This document shows, one piece after another, positions 55,864 through 64,000 of a DNA stretch of 64,000 bases. Where the stretch lies: NCBI RefSeq assembly GCF_002155145.1, contig NZ_CP021323.1, positions 124,001-188,000 on the forward strand, in the 5' to 3' direction. Origin of the DNA: Kushneria konosiri. Lineage in GTDB: Bacteria; Pseudomonadota; Gammaproteobacteria; Pseudomonadales; Halomonadaceae. Every line of letters starts with the position of its first letter. Position 1 is the first letter of the stretch. Position numbers and translations under genes: made by a program. The notes under the pieces were generated by a model. The model made no database searches. It was not told the origin of the DNA and worked only from the letters and a program-made list of their open reading frames with translations.

Positions 55864-56628
55864 ATGTTGCGCCCGTTGAACAATTCAAGCACGCATTCGT
55901 CTCTTCAGGATTTACGGTTTTTCCTGACAAAACCTCATGATTGCAGCTATCTGGGATCACATGAGGCTACAACGCTGTTCATGGATCCACACACTCCCGT
56001 GGATCATGATATGTACAGCGCTCTGACGTTAATGGGCTTTAGACGAAGTGGCACACACCTCTATCGCCCCCACTGCCAGGAGTGTAATGCCTGTGTCTCC
56101 GTGCGCGTGCCGGTCGATGATTTCGAGCCCGACCGTTCACTCAAGCGTACCGAGCGCAACAATCAGGATCTGGACGTCATCGAGCGGCCGGCCGTGTTCG
56201 ATGAAGAACATTACGCGCTTTATGAGCGATATATCAGCACACGTCACAGTGATGGCGAGATGTATCCACCGGCCATCGAACAGTACCGCGCCTTTTTAAA
56301 CATCGCGCACGATTTTTCACGCCTGATCGAGTTTCGTCTAAAGGGTAAGCTTCTGGCGGTGGCCGCCGTGGATTTTCTGACCCATGGACTTTCTGCCATC
56401 TATACTTTCTTTGACCCTGATGAAGCGTTCCGGCCGAGATCACTTGGAAGCTGGGCGGTCATCTGGCAGATCCGTCGGGCCCAGTCATTGGGACTCAAGC
56501 ACGTTTACCTCGGGTACTGGATCCACAAGAGCCAGAAAATGGATTACAAGCAGCGCTTCAAGCCGCTCGAGTATCTGCAGGGGCACCGCTGGCATCGGGG
56601 CATTCCGATCACACAGGCGCATCATTAA
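55864..56628 (+). CDS. bpt: Aspartate/glutamate leucyltransferase (Bpt), ATE family
   Basis: Attaches Leu to proteins beginning with Asp or Glu, a second branch of the N-degron pathway. The 254-residue protein has the family's N-terminus (LQDLRFFLTKPHDCSYL), the Cys motif HCQECNACVSVRVPV, and RRSGTHLYRP. It ends in LGYWIHKSQKMDYKQRFKPLE, also a hallmark. The start at 55864 is the only in-frame ATG that fits; it lacks a good ribosome-binding site, so the true start may differ by a few codons. Confidence 0.92.
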   Translation: MLRPLNNSSTHSSLQDLRFFLTKPHDCSYLGSHEATTLFMDPHTPVDHDMYSALTLMGFRRSGTHLYRPHCQECNACVSVRVPVDDFEPDRSLKRTERNNQDLDVIERPAVFDEEHYALYERYISTRHSDGEMYPPAIEQYRAFLNIAHDFSRLIEFRLKGKLLAVAAVDFLTHGLSAIYTFFDPDEAFRPRSLGSWAVIWQIRRAQSLGLKHVYLGYWIHKSQKMDYKQRFKPLEYLQGHRWHRGIPITQAHH

Positions 56629-56781
56629 AGGCGCGTCAGCGTCAAGCGGCTTTGCGCTTCAGGCAGGTATCAGGCAAAATATCGCACGTTCAGTCCGCCA
56701 TCATTTACGTTGTCTGATGATTTAATCAGCAAGACTGCCCTGATGGCGTGCTCATATTACGATTATCGGGGACTACATCAT

Positions 56782-57000
56782 ATGGCAAGAGAAGATCATA
56801 TTGAAATGGAAGGCGTGATTGTCGATACGCTTCCCAACACCATGTTCCGCGTTGAGCTGGAAAATGGCCACGTCGTGACCGCTCATATTTCCGGCAAGAT
56901 GCGCAAGAACTACATCCGCATTCTGACCGGTGACAAGGTCAAGGTTGAGCTGACCCCTTACGATCTGTCCAAGGGCCGCATCGTCTATCGCTCCCGCTAA
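56782..57000 (+). CDS. infA: Translation initiation factor IF-1
   Basis: Binds the 30S A site during initiation. The 72-residue S1-fold protein ([20 protein letters not shown] at the start, then [20 protein letters not shown]) has exact family length. GGGGA lies 9 bases upstream. It follows aat and bpt, as in many relatives, but with 153 bases of spacing and probably its own promoter. Confidence 0.98.
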   Translation: MAREDHIEMEGVIVDTLPNTMFRVELENGHVVTAHISGKMRKNYIRILTGDKVKVELTPYDLSKGRIVYRSR

Positions 57001-57018
57001 AGGACGCCCGGCGTCCTT
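57000..57018 (+). terminator. Probable terminator of infA
   Basis: AAGGACGCC / GGCGTCCTT form a perfect 9-bp inverted repeat directly at the infA stop. There is no T-run after it, so it is weaker than a standard terminator. Confidence 0.5.
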
Positions 57019-57134
57019 GTGACTCTGCCCTCCTCATGTCTTTTCGCTGCCTGTCAGCGCCCTGACTGCCCTGCCAATGGCTGACAACCTGCTGTCCGAG
57101 GCACAGCCTCTTGTCTGCCATTCGTAACCTGCAT

Positions 57135-57164
57135 AAAAAAACGCCCCGTCCGAAGACAGGGCGT
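57135..57164 (-). terminator. Terminator after clpA
   Basis: ACGCCCTGTC / GACGGGGCGT (57141-57164, a TTCG loop, one G-T wobble) is followed by seven T on the minus strand (57135-57141). It starts 21 bases past the clpA stop. Confidence 0.88.
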
Positions 57165-57184
57165 CAGTAGTGACCGGCAGCCGA

Positions 57185-59461
57185 TCAGGCCACCTGTTCG
57201 GCAGCCGCTGACAGCTGAAGCTCTCCGTTTTCCAGTGTGACATGCACCGTGCCACCATGGTCCGCCAGATCGCCGAACAGAATCATCTCGGCGAGAGGCT
57301 TCTTGAGCTTTTCCTGAATCAGACGCGCCATGGGGCGCGCGCCCATTTGCGGATCGTACCCATGTTCGGCAAGCCAGCTTCGTGCCTCATCATCGACGTC
57401 AAGCTGAACACGCTTCTCGTCCAATTGCGCCTGCAGCTCTACCAGGAACTTGTCGACGACACTTCGTACAATCTCCATGTCCAGATGGCGGAACTGAATG
57501 ATGCTGTCCAAACGGTTGCGGAATTCAGGCGTGAAGGTGCGGCGAATGGTTTCCATGGCGTCGGTAGTGTGGTCCTGAGTCTGGAAGCCAATGGAGCGAC
57601 GCGAGGCCAGCTCTGCCCCGGCGTTGGACGTCATGACCAGAATCACATTACGGAAATCCGCTTCACGACCGTTGTTGTCGGTCAGCTTGCCATGATCCAT
57701 GACCTGCAAAAGCAGATTGAAGACATCCGGATGCGCCTTTTCGATCTCATCAAGCAGCAGCACACAGTGCGGGTTCTTGGTGACGGCTTCGGTCAGAAGT
57801 CCACCCTGATCGTAGCCGACATATCCCGGAGGCGCGCCGATCAATCGAGACACGGTGTGACGCTCCATATACTCGGACATGTCAAAGCGTACCAGCTCGA
57901 TCCCCATGATCTGCGCCAGCTGACGGGCCACCTCGGTTTTGCCCACCCCGGTCGGACCGGCAAACAGGAAATTACCCACCGGCTTGTCCGGAGAGCCAAG
58001 CCCGGCACGCGACAGTTTGATTGCCGAGGACAGGCTATCGATGGCCTCATCCTGACCAAACACCAGCATCTTGAGGTTGCGATCCAGATCGGCCAGCAGC
58101 TTGCGATCCGAGCTGGAAACGCTCTTGGGCGGAATGCGGGCGATGGAGGCCACGATCGATTCGATCTGCTCGACATCGATCTGCGAAAGACGCGCCTCGA
58201 CCGGTAGCAGTCGTTGATGCGCGCCGGCCTCATCAATGACGTCGATCGCCTTGTCCGGCAGATAACGGTCATTGATATAGCGTGATGCCAGACGTACGGC
58301 AGCTTCCATCGCTGCATCGGTGTACTTGAGCTGATGATGCTCTTCAAAGCGACCACGCAGCCCCTTCAAAATACGGATGGCGTCATCCACCGTCGGCTCC
58401 AGTACATCCACCTTCTGGAAGCGACGAGCCAGCGCGCGATCCTTTTCAAAGATGCCGCGAAACTCCTGAAAGGTCGTGGACCCGATGCAGCGCAGCTCAC
58501 CTGAAGACAGCATGGGCTTGAGCAGGTTGGAGGCATCCATGACACCGCCTGAGGCAGCACCAGCACCGATGATGGTGTGGATCTCGTCGATGAATAGAAT
58601 CGAGTTGGGCTCTTTCTTGAGCTCGGCGAGCAGACCCTTCAGGCGTTTTTCAAAATCGCCACGGTATTTGGTTCCTGCCAGCAGGGCACCCATGTCAAGT
58701 GAGTACACTACGGCATCACTGATGACATCCGGCACATCTTCTTCGACGATGCGCTTGGCAAGACCTTCTGCGATGGCTGTCTTGCCGACACCCGCCTCGC
58801 CCACCAGTAGCGGATTGTTCTTGCGACGACGCGCCAGAATCTGAACTACACGTTCAAGCTCATGATCACGGCCGACCAGAGGGTCGATACGCCCGATACG
58901 CGCCTGCTCGTTCAGATTGGTCGCATAGCCGGTCAGGGGATGCGATGAGGCATCACCAGAAGCGTCCTCACCGTCCTCCGATTCCGAGCCACTGTTGTGC
59001 TGGCCCTGCTGCTGGTTGTGTCCGGCCACCTTGGCAATACCGTGAGCGATGTAGTTGACCGCATCAACGCGCGCCACGTTTTGCTGCTTGAGGAAATAGA
59101 CTGCCTGGCTTTCCTGCTCGGAGAAGATTGCCACCAGCACGTTGGCACCGGTCACTTCCGACTTGCCGGAAGATTGAACATGGAAAACCGCGCGCTGGAG
59201 TACTCGCTGAAAGCCCAGAGTTGGCTGGGTTTCACGATCATCCTGATCCTCGGGAATCAGCGGCGTGGTGGTATTGATGAAATCCTGTAAATCGGTGCGA
59301 AGCTTGTCGAGATTGGCTCCGCAAGCCCGTAGAACGTCTGCAGCCGAAGCATTGTCCAGCAATGCCAGCAGAAGATGCTCCACAGTCATGAACTCGTGTC
59401 GCTTTGAACGCGCCACGGTAAATGCGGTGTTCAGGGTCAATTCAAGTTCTTTGCTCAACAT
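57185..59461 (-). CDS. clpA: ATP-dependent Clp protease ATP-binding subunit ClpA
   Basis: Hexameric unfoldase that feeds proteins to ClpP. The 758-residue product has the double Clp N-domain (1-145), AAA-1 with Walker A GEAGVGKTA and Walker B ILFIDEIHT, and AAA-2 with GPTGVGKTE and LLLDEIEKAHPDV. It matches E. coli ClpA (758). clpS lies 30 bases upstream on the same strand. Confidence 0.98.
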   Translation of the reverse strand: MLSKELELTLNTAFTVARSKRHEFMTVEHLLLALLDNASAADVLRACGANLDKLRTDLQDFINTTTPLIPEDQDDRETQPTLGFQRVLQRAVFHVQSSGKSEVTGANVLVAIFSEQESQAVYFLKQQNVARVDAVNYIAHGIAKVAGHNQQQGQHNSGSESEDGEDASGDASSHPLTGYATNLNEQARIGRIDPLVGRDHELERVVQILARRRKNNPLLVGEAGVGKTAIAEGLAKRIVEEDVPDVISDAVVYSLDMGALLAGTKYRGDFEKRLKGLLAELKKEPNSILFIDEIHTIIGAGAASGGVMDASNLLKPMLSSGELRCIGSTTFQEFRGIFEKDRALARRFQKVDVLEPTVDDAIRILKGLRGRFEEHHQLKYTDAAMEAAVRLASRYINDRYLPDKAIDVIDEAGAHQRLLPVEARLSQIDVEQIESIVASIARIPPKSVSSSDRKLLADLDRNLKMLVFGQDEAIDSLSSAIKLSRAGLGSPDKPVGNFLFAGPTGVGKTEVARQLAQIMGIELVRFDMSEYMERHTVSRLIGAPPGYVGYDQGGLLTEAVTKNPHCVLLLDEIEKAHPDVFNLLLQVMDHGKLTDNNGREADFRNVILVMTSNAGAELASRRSIGFQTQDHTTDAMETIRRTFTPEFRNRLDSIIQFRHLDMEIVRSVVDKFLVELQAQLDEKRVQLDVDDEARSWLAEHGYDPQMGARPMARLIQEKLKKPLAEMILFGDLADHGGTVHVTLENGELQLSAAAEQVA

Positions 59462-59491
59462 GGCAGTCCCCTCTTGGCCGCTGCAGACAGC

Positions 59492-59824
59492 TCAGTCTGC
59501 CCGGTCGATGTCGCACAGCAGTGGATGCTGGCATTCTCGAGCGTATTGATTGACCTGCTGGCTCCTGGTTTCCGCAATATCACGGGTATAGATGCCACAG
59601 GTCGCCTTACCCTGAGTATGAACGGCCAGCATGATCTGTACCGCCTTCTCGTGATCCATGGCAAAAAAGGTTTGCAGTACTTCGACGACAAACTCCATGG
59701 GCGTGTAGTCGTCATTGTGAAGGACCACCTTGTACATCGGAGGTTCTTCAAGTTTCGGATCACTCGTCTGCTCGGCCACATCGCCCTGGTCCTGATGCTC
59801 AGGATCGGAATCGGGAGGTGTCAT
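59492..59824 (-). CDS. clpS: ClpA adaptor protein ClpS
   Basis: Binds ClpA and delivers proteins with N-terminal Leu, Phe, Trp or Tyr. The 110-residue product has the family core ([20 protein letters not shown]) with the NDD pocket motif and [12 protein letters not shown] chose the ATG at 59824, giving the family's usual size (about 106); longer in-frame starts at 59887 and 59911 lack similarity. It forms an operon with clpA. Together with aat and bpt, the whole N-degron route is encoded within about 5 kb. Confidence 0.93.
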   Translation of the reverse strand: MTPPDSDPEHQDQGDVAEQTSDPKLEEPPMYKVVLHNDDYTPMEFVVEVLQTFFAMDHEKAVQIMLAVHTQGKATCGIYTRDIAETRSQQVNQYARECQHPLLCDIDRAD

Positions 59825-60140
59825 GCCTGCACGCGTAACCGTATTACGAAAATCGTAGTGAAGTGCTTCACTATCTATCTTGAACATATGTGCCCGGGTC
59901 GATGAAAACAAGCGGAAAGATGATTGAATGCACTCATCGAGCTAACAGTTTGAGCGCTGATACGACTCAGTGTTCCCTATAAAGATGGTGCTGCCCTGCC
60001 GACGATGCAAGCCTGCGGCGATAAAAACAGTATCTCATGCCCGGGGGTAGCACGGGAGTCAAACATCATCAGGCGTGTCATGCAGGCAGCCATCCTCCCT
60101 TCAGCCGCCCTGCATGACGTCCGGCGCTTAAAGAAAATCC
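59825..60140. other. Intergenic region between clpS and icd
   Basis: About 315 bases with no gene; cspD, which often sits beside clpS, is absent. It contains the 10-bp inverted repeat GTCATGCAGG / CCTGCATGAC (60077-60118) just past the icd stop. I saw no convincing promoter for clpS. Confidence 0.5.
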
Positions 60141-61403
60141 TCAGGCCGACATGTTGCGCACCACGGCATCGGCAAAGGCCGATGTGCTTAAAAGCGTCGC
60201 CTCGGACATGACCTGATGAAAATCTCCGGTCACCTCACCGTGGGCGATCGTGGCTTCCATGGCGCTGACGATGCACGCCGCTGCTTCATCCCAGCCAAGA
60301 TAGCGCAGCATCATTTCAGCCGAGAGTATCAGTGACCCCGGGTTGGCACTATCCTTTCCAGCCAGCTTCGGGGCCGTCCCGTGAGTGGCCTCGAACATCG
60401 CTACAGCGTCACCGCGGTTGGCACCGGGTGCGATACCGATACCGCCTACCTGAGCCGCCAGCGCATCGGAGAGAAAGTCACCGTTGAGATTGAGCGTGGC
60501 GATGACATCAAACTGCTCGGGATGAATCAGGACTTCCTGAAGCATGGCATCAGCGATGACATCCTTGATCACGATCGTACTGCCATCGAGCGGGTTTTCC
60601 ATGGAAAGCCACGGTCCGCCATCGAGCGGCGTTGCCCCGAACTCGTCACGTGCCACGTCATAGCCCCACTGCTTGAAGGCGCCCTCGGTGAACTTCATGA
60701 TGTTGCCCTTGTGCACCAGCGTCACCGATTCCCGACCATTTTCGATGGCGTAGTGAAGCGCCTTGCGCACCAGTCGCTTGCTGCCCTCTTCCGAGACGGG
60801 CTTGATGCCGATTCCACACTGATCGGTAAAGCGAATATTGTCGACCTGCATCTCTTCGCGCAAAAACCGGATGACCTTCTGGTTTTCGGCCGTCCCTGCC
60901 TGCCATTCAATACCGGCATAAATGTCTTCGGCATTTTCCCTGAAAATCACCATATCGACATTCTGCGGCTGGCGTACCGGACTGGGCACCCCCTTGAACC
61001 AGCGTACCGGGCGCTCACAGACATAAAGATCCAGCGTCTGGCGAAGTGTCACGTTCAGTGAGCGCATGCCACCGCCGACCGGCGTGGTCAACGGCCCCTT
61101 GATGGAGACCACATAATCCCTGACGGCGTCGAGCGTTTCCTGGGGTAGCCAGGTACCTTCACCATAAACACGCGTTGCCTTTTCACCGGCATACACCTCC
61201 ATCCACTGAATCTGACGGTGTCCGCCATAAGCGTTTTTGACGGCGGCATCCACCACCTTTTTCATGGCCGGCGTGATGTCTGCACCGATTCCGTCGCCCT
61301 CAATGAAGGGAATGATGGGATGATCCGGTACCGACAGCGTTTGATCGTTGTTGACCGTAATCATATGGCCACTGTCAGGAATGCTGATATTGCCGCTGGA
61401 CAT
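60141..61403 (-). CDS. icd: Isocitrate dehydrogenase (NADP)
   Basis: TCA-cycle enzyme that makes 2-oxoglutarate and NADPH. The 420-residue product matches E. coli Icd (416). It has [17 protein letters not shown], the regulatory phospho-Ser S115 in [23 protein letters not shown] and [21 protein letters not shown]. The serine implies AceK-type control. I chose the ATG at 61403 (GGAG 11 bases upstream) because longer starts add residues that do not fit the family. Divergent from rluE, as in E. coli. Confidence 0.97.
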   Translation of the reverse strand: MSSGNISIPDSGHMITVNNDQTLSVPDHPIIPFIEGDGIGADITPAMKKVVDAAVKNAYGGHRQIQWMEVYAGEKATRVYGEGTWLPQETLDAVRDYVVSIKGPLTTPVGGGMRSLNVTLRQTLDLYVCERPVRWFKGVPSPVRQPQNVDMVIFRENAEDIYAGIEWQAGTAENQKVIRFLREEMQVDNIRFTDQCGIGIKPVSEEGSKRLVRKALHYAIENGRESVTLVHKGNIMKFTEGAFKQWGYDVARDEFGATPLDGGPWLSMENPLDGSTIVIKDVIADAMLQEVLIHPEQFDVIATLNLNGDFLSDALAAQVGGIGIAPGANRGDAVAMFEATHGTAPKLAGKDSANPGSLILSAEMMLRYLGWDEAAACIVSAMEATIAHGEVTGDFHQVMSEATLLSTSAFADAVVRNMSA

Positions 61404-61518
61404 GGGGTGAGGTACTCCGACGTGATGAGGACGAAAGATTCTGTCCCGAGATGAGTCGCCTAATGTAGCATCAAGGACCCGCCACTGCGTAGAGGTTGTC
61501 GACAATCAGACCAGACTT

Positions 61519-62127
61519 ATGAGCACACTTTATCTCTTTCACAAGCCTTTTCAGGTACTGACCCAGTTCACCGACCCGCAGGGCCGTGACACGCTTTCCC
61601 ACTGGATCAATGTTCCGGACATCTATCCGGCAGGCCGGCTGGATTATGACAGCGAGGGGTTACTGCTGCTGACCGATGACGGCATGCTGGCCCACCGAAT
61701 CACCCATCCTGATCATAAACAGCCCAAGACCTATCTTGTACTGGTAGAAGGTCAACCTGATGACAATGCCATCAAGGCCCTTTCCAGGGGGGTGATGCTC
61801 AAGGATGGGCCAACGCGCCCGGCCCGCGTACGTCGCGTCACCTCACCACAGGTTCACCGACGAGAACCGCCGGTGCGTCATCGTGCCAATATTGTTGACA
61901 CATGGCTCGAGATATCAATCACCGAAGGTCGCAATCGGCAGGTACGCCGCATGACGGCACACGTGGGCCACCCCACCCTGAGACTGATCCGCACGGCCAT
62001 CGGTCAATGGACACTGGGTACGCTTTCGCCGGGTGAATGGCGGCGTGAGACCATTCACATGCCGCGCACTACGTCGTCAGCAAACACACGCCCCTCGCGC
62101 GACCGATCACGCAGGAAACCGCGATGA
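61519..62127 (+). CDS. rluE: 23S rRNA pseudouridine synthase RluE
   Basis: Makes pseudouridine 2457 in 23S rRNA. The 202-residue protein has the family's catalytic Asp at D42 (PAGRLDYDSEGLLLLTDDG), MLAHRITHPDHKQPKTYLV and EGRNRQVRRMTAHVGHPTLRL. The length fits RluE (about 215). Its stop overlaps the nudJ ATG (ATGA). First gene of rluE-nudJ-mnmA-hflD, a gammaproteobacterial cluster. Confidence 0.95.
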   Translation: MSTLYLFHKPFQVLTQFTDPQGRDTLSHWINVPDIYPAGRLDYDSEGLLLLTDDGMLAHRITHPDHKQPKTYLVLVEGQPDDNAIKALSRGVMLKDGPTRPARVRRVTSPQVHRREPPVRHRANIVDTWLEISITEGRNRQVRRMTAHVGHPTLRLIRTAIGQWTLGTLSPGEWRRETIHMPRTTSSANTRPSRDRSRRKPR

Positions 62128-62606
62128 ACCGATTCCTTCCTCACGTCACGGTGGCTGCCGTGGTGACCGACCGTGAACGTTATTTGCTGGTTGAGGAGCG
62201 CAACCGTCTCCGACCGGACGCGACAGTAACCGTCTTCAATCAGCCGGCCGGTCATCTCGAGGCCGATGAATCCCTGATCGATGCTGTTCACCGGGAAACG
62301 CTTGAAGAGAGCGGCTGGGAGATCGCGCTCGAGGGCTATATGGGCCTTTACATCAATACCGCACCCAACGGTGTGGTCTATCACAGCCATACCTTTCTGG
62401 CACGCCCGGTGCGACGGACCAATGAGACACTCGATGACGGCATCATACGGGCTGACTGGTACTCGCTGACCGACATTCAAGCGCTGGAGTGTCAAGGACG
62501 ACTCAGAAGCCCCCTGGTGCTCAGACGCATTCATGATGCCCTCGAAGACCGTCTCTATCCGCTGACCCTGATCCGGGATCTCGATCACCCTGATACTGCC
62601 TCATGA
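62124..62606 (+). CDS. nudJ: Nudix phosphatase NudJ
   Basis: Hydrolyses nucleoside tri- and diphosphates and the thiamin precursor HMP-PP in E. coli. The 160-residue product has the Nudix box (GHLEADESLIDAVHRETLEE then SGW) and NQPAG before it. The start overlaps the rluE stop. The size matches E. coli NudJ (153). Confidence 0.94.
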   Translation: MNRFLPHVTVAAVVTDRERYLLVEERNRLRPDATVTVFNQPAGHLEADESLIDAVHRETLEESGWEIALEGYMGLYINTAPNGVVYHSHTFLARPVRRTNETLDDGIIRADWYSLTDIQALECQGRLRSPLVLRRIHDALEDRLYPLTLIRDLDHPDTAS

Positions 62607-62711
62607 GATTTCAGGACAGGCATCGTGCCAGGCTCGTTGACTCTCGCCTGTCAAGGCAGGGGGCCGCTGACGTATAATGTCGGCCAAATGATTTCTTACG
62701 ACGGGTACGCC

Positions 62712-63854
62712 ATGACTTCCCCTGTCAACAACACAGTCTCCTCTTCCACGCTTTCAAGAGTCATCGTAGGCATGTCCGGCGGTGTGGATTCTTCCGTGAC
62801 GGCGCTTTTGCTGCTTGAGCAGGGCTATCACGTGGAAGGTCTTTTCATGAAGAACTGGGATGAGGACGACGGTACCGAGTACTGCACGGCGAAAGCCGAT
62901 CTGGCCGATGCGCAGGCCGTGTGTGATCGCCTGGGCATCCGCCTGCACACGGCCAATTTTGCCGCCGAATACTGGGACAACGTCTTCGAGCATTTTCTCG
63001 AGGAATACCGTGTCGGTCGAACGCCCAATCCGGACATCCTTTGCAACCGCGAGATCAAGTTCAAGGTCTTTCTCGACTATGCCGCCATGCTGGGCGCTGA
63101 CCTGATCGCCACCGGCCACTACGTTCGGCGCGAGGATCGTGACGGTCGCACCCTGCTGTGCAAGGGCATCGATGCCAACAAGGATCAGAGCTATTTCCTG
63201 CACGCCGTCAGCGAACAGGCGCTCAGCCGCACCCTGTTTCCGATCGGGGAAATGGAAAAGTCCGAAGTGCGAGCCATCGCTGAACAACACGGTCTGGCGA
63301 CAGCACGCAAGAAGGATTCCACCGGCATCTGCTTTATCGGCGAACGTCGCTTTGCCGATTTTCTGCGCCAGTACCTACCGGCCCAGTCAGGGCGCATTCA
63401 GACCCCTGAAGGCGAGGATATCGGCGAACACATGGGGCTGATGTATTACACCCTGGGGCAGCGCCAGGGGCTGGGCATCGGTGGCATCAATGGCTATCCG
63501 GAAGCCCCCTGGTATGTGGCTGACAAGGATCTTGAACGCAACGTACTGATTGCGGTACAGGGCAAGCATCATGACCTGCTCTATCGACAGTCGCTGACCA
63601 CCGAAGCCATGCACTGGATCGGTGAAGCGCCTGCAACGAAGGATTTCCACGCCAGCGCCAAGATTCGCTATCGCCAGAGCGATCAGCCCTGCCGGGTCGT
63701 CGTCAACGAGGATCAAAGCGTTACCCTGATCTTTGACGAACCCCAGCGCGCCGTCACCCCGGGGCAGTCCGCAGTCCTCTACCAGGGCAACGTTTGCCTG
63801 GGCGGTGCGGTGATTGCCACGACATTTCGTCAGGCACTGGAGAGTGCAGCATGA
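62712..63854 (+). CDS. mnmA: tRNA-specific 2-thiouridylase MnmA
   Basis: Adds sulfur to uridine 34 of tRNA-Lys, -Glu and -Gln; the Glu(UUC) tRNAs in this window are likely substrates. The 380-residue product has the PP-loop GMSGGVDSS (20-28), catalytic C111 ([12 protein letters not shown]) and C207 (TGICFIGE), and GHYVRRED. The ATG at 62712 was chosen because the longer frame starts with unrelated residues. Its stop overlaps the hflD start. Confidence 0.97.
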   Translation: MTSPVNNTVSSSTLSRVIVGMSGGVDSSVTALLLLEQGYHVEGLFMKNWDEDDGTEYCTAKADLADAQAVCDRLGIRLHTANFAAEYWDNVFEHFLEEYRVGRTPNPDILCNREIKFKVFLDYAAMLGADLIATGHYVRREDRDGRTLLCKGIDANKDQSYFLHAVSEQALSRTLFPIGEMEKSEVRAIAEQHGLATARKKDSTGICFIGERRFADFLRQYLPAQSGRIQTPEGEDIGEHMGLMYYTLGQRQGLGIGGINGYPEAPWYVADKDLERNVLIAVQGKHHDLLYRQSLTTEAMHWIGEAPATKDFHASAKIRYRQSDQPCRVVVNEDQSVTLIFDEPQRAVTPGQSAVLYQGNVCLGGAVIATTFRQALESAA

Positions 63855-64000
63855 ACAGTGAAGCGCGCCAGGCACTGGCACTGGCCGGCGTATTCCAGGC
63901 CGCGACCGTGGTTGATGAACTCGCTCGTACGGGACATACCAATGAACGGGCCTGGTCGACGCTGATCAGAGCCACGCTGGATACCGACCCCGCCTCGTTC
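63851..64000 (+). CDS. hflD: HflD (high-frequency lysogenization) protein, 5' part
   Basis: The first 50 residues ([20 protein letters not shown] then VDELARTG) match HflD, a peripheral membrane protein downstream of mnmA in E. coli. The gene is cut by the window end. Coupled to mnmA by an ATGA overlap. Confidence 0.88.
   Translation, partial: MNSEARQALALAGVFQAATVVDELARTGHTNERAWSTLIRATLDTDPASF

Overview
The window reads as ordinary chromosome of a moderately high-GC gammaproteobacterium. Gene content and order (dnaX-ybaB-recR, ftsK-lolA-rarA, aat-bpt-infA, clpA-clpS, icd/rluE-nudJ-mnmA-hflD, rlmL/rmf/pyrD/ycbX, the yqjDEK trio, a 180-kDa type NAD-glutamate dehydrogenase) fit the Oceanospirillales, most likely a Halomonadaceae (Halomonas/Kushneria-like). 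The family assignment is an inference. I see no insertion sequence, prophage, integrase, CRISPR array or rRNA operon.

Layout. 1-5 kb: rnd, then dnaX-ybaB-recR on the minus strand, with the 4.5S SRP RNA gene upstream of dnaX. 5-8.2 kb: an OmpR-type response regulator, a histidine kinase and a periplasmic binding protein in one operon; the regulator is broken by a frameshift in a C-run. 8.2-19 kb: tlyA-like methyltransferase, a large MscK/MscM-type mechanosensitive channel, pldA, yqjD-yqjE-yqjK, a YhiN-like flavoprotein, a short 6-phosphogluconate dehydrogenase and an acyltransferase-3 protein. A gene-poor, hairpin-rich stretch of about 640 bp follows, ending at tRNA-Ser(GGA). 19.3-23.4 kb: a yadG-yadH-queF-nitroreductase operon, then five tRNA genes (alternating Glu and Gly). 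23.6-35.2 kb: a Tat-exported gamma-glutamyltransferase-family protein, msrB, a circularly permuted GTPase, alaA, htpX, a TetR-MFS pair, pdxB, a small WGR-like protein and rlmL. 35.4-45.2 kb: rmf, pyrD, an unrecognised secreted protein with two repeated beta-type domains, ycbX, gdhB and trmA. 45.4-64 kb: a membrane-anchored DsrE protein, a hemerythrin, rarA, lolA, ftsK (split by a second frameshift in a G-run), a chemoreceptor, aat, bpt, infA, clpA, clpS, icd, rluE, nudJ, mnmA and the start of hflD.

How the genes work together. Several neighbourhoods are functional groups. aat, bpt, clpS and clpA together make an N-degron pathway: Aat and Bpt add leucine or phenylalanine to protein N-termini, ClpS recognises them and ClpA unfolds the substrate. 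ftsK, lolA and rarA are the usual division/envelope/replication-repair trio. rmf, rlmL and infA act on ribosomes. alaA, gdhB and icd sit at the carbon-nitrogen junction of metabolism.

Most notable. Two genes, the response regulator and ftsK, are each interrupted at a G/C homopolymer, and adding one base restores a full-length family-typical product in both. Because ftsK is a core division gene, miscounted homopolymers in the assembly are the simplest explanation, but slippage-based variation is not excluded. I found no clearly new multi-gene system. The best unexplained items are the two-domain secreted protein at 36.8-38.0 kb, the hairpin and operator cluster at 18.6-19.2 kb, and the palindromes between gnd and the acyltransferase gene.
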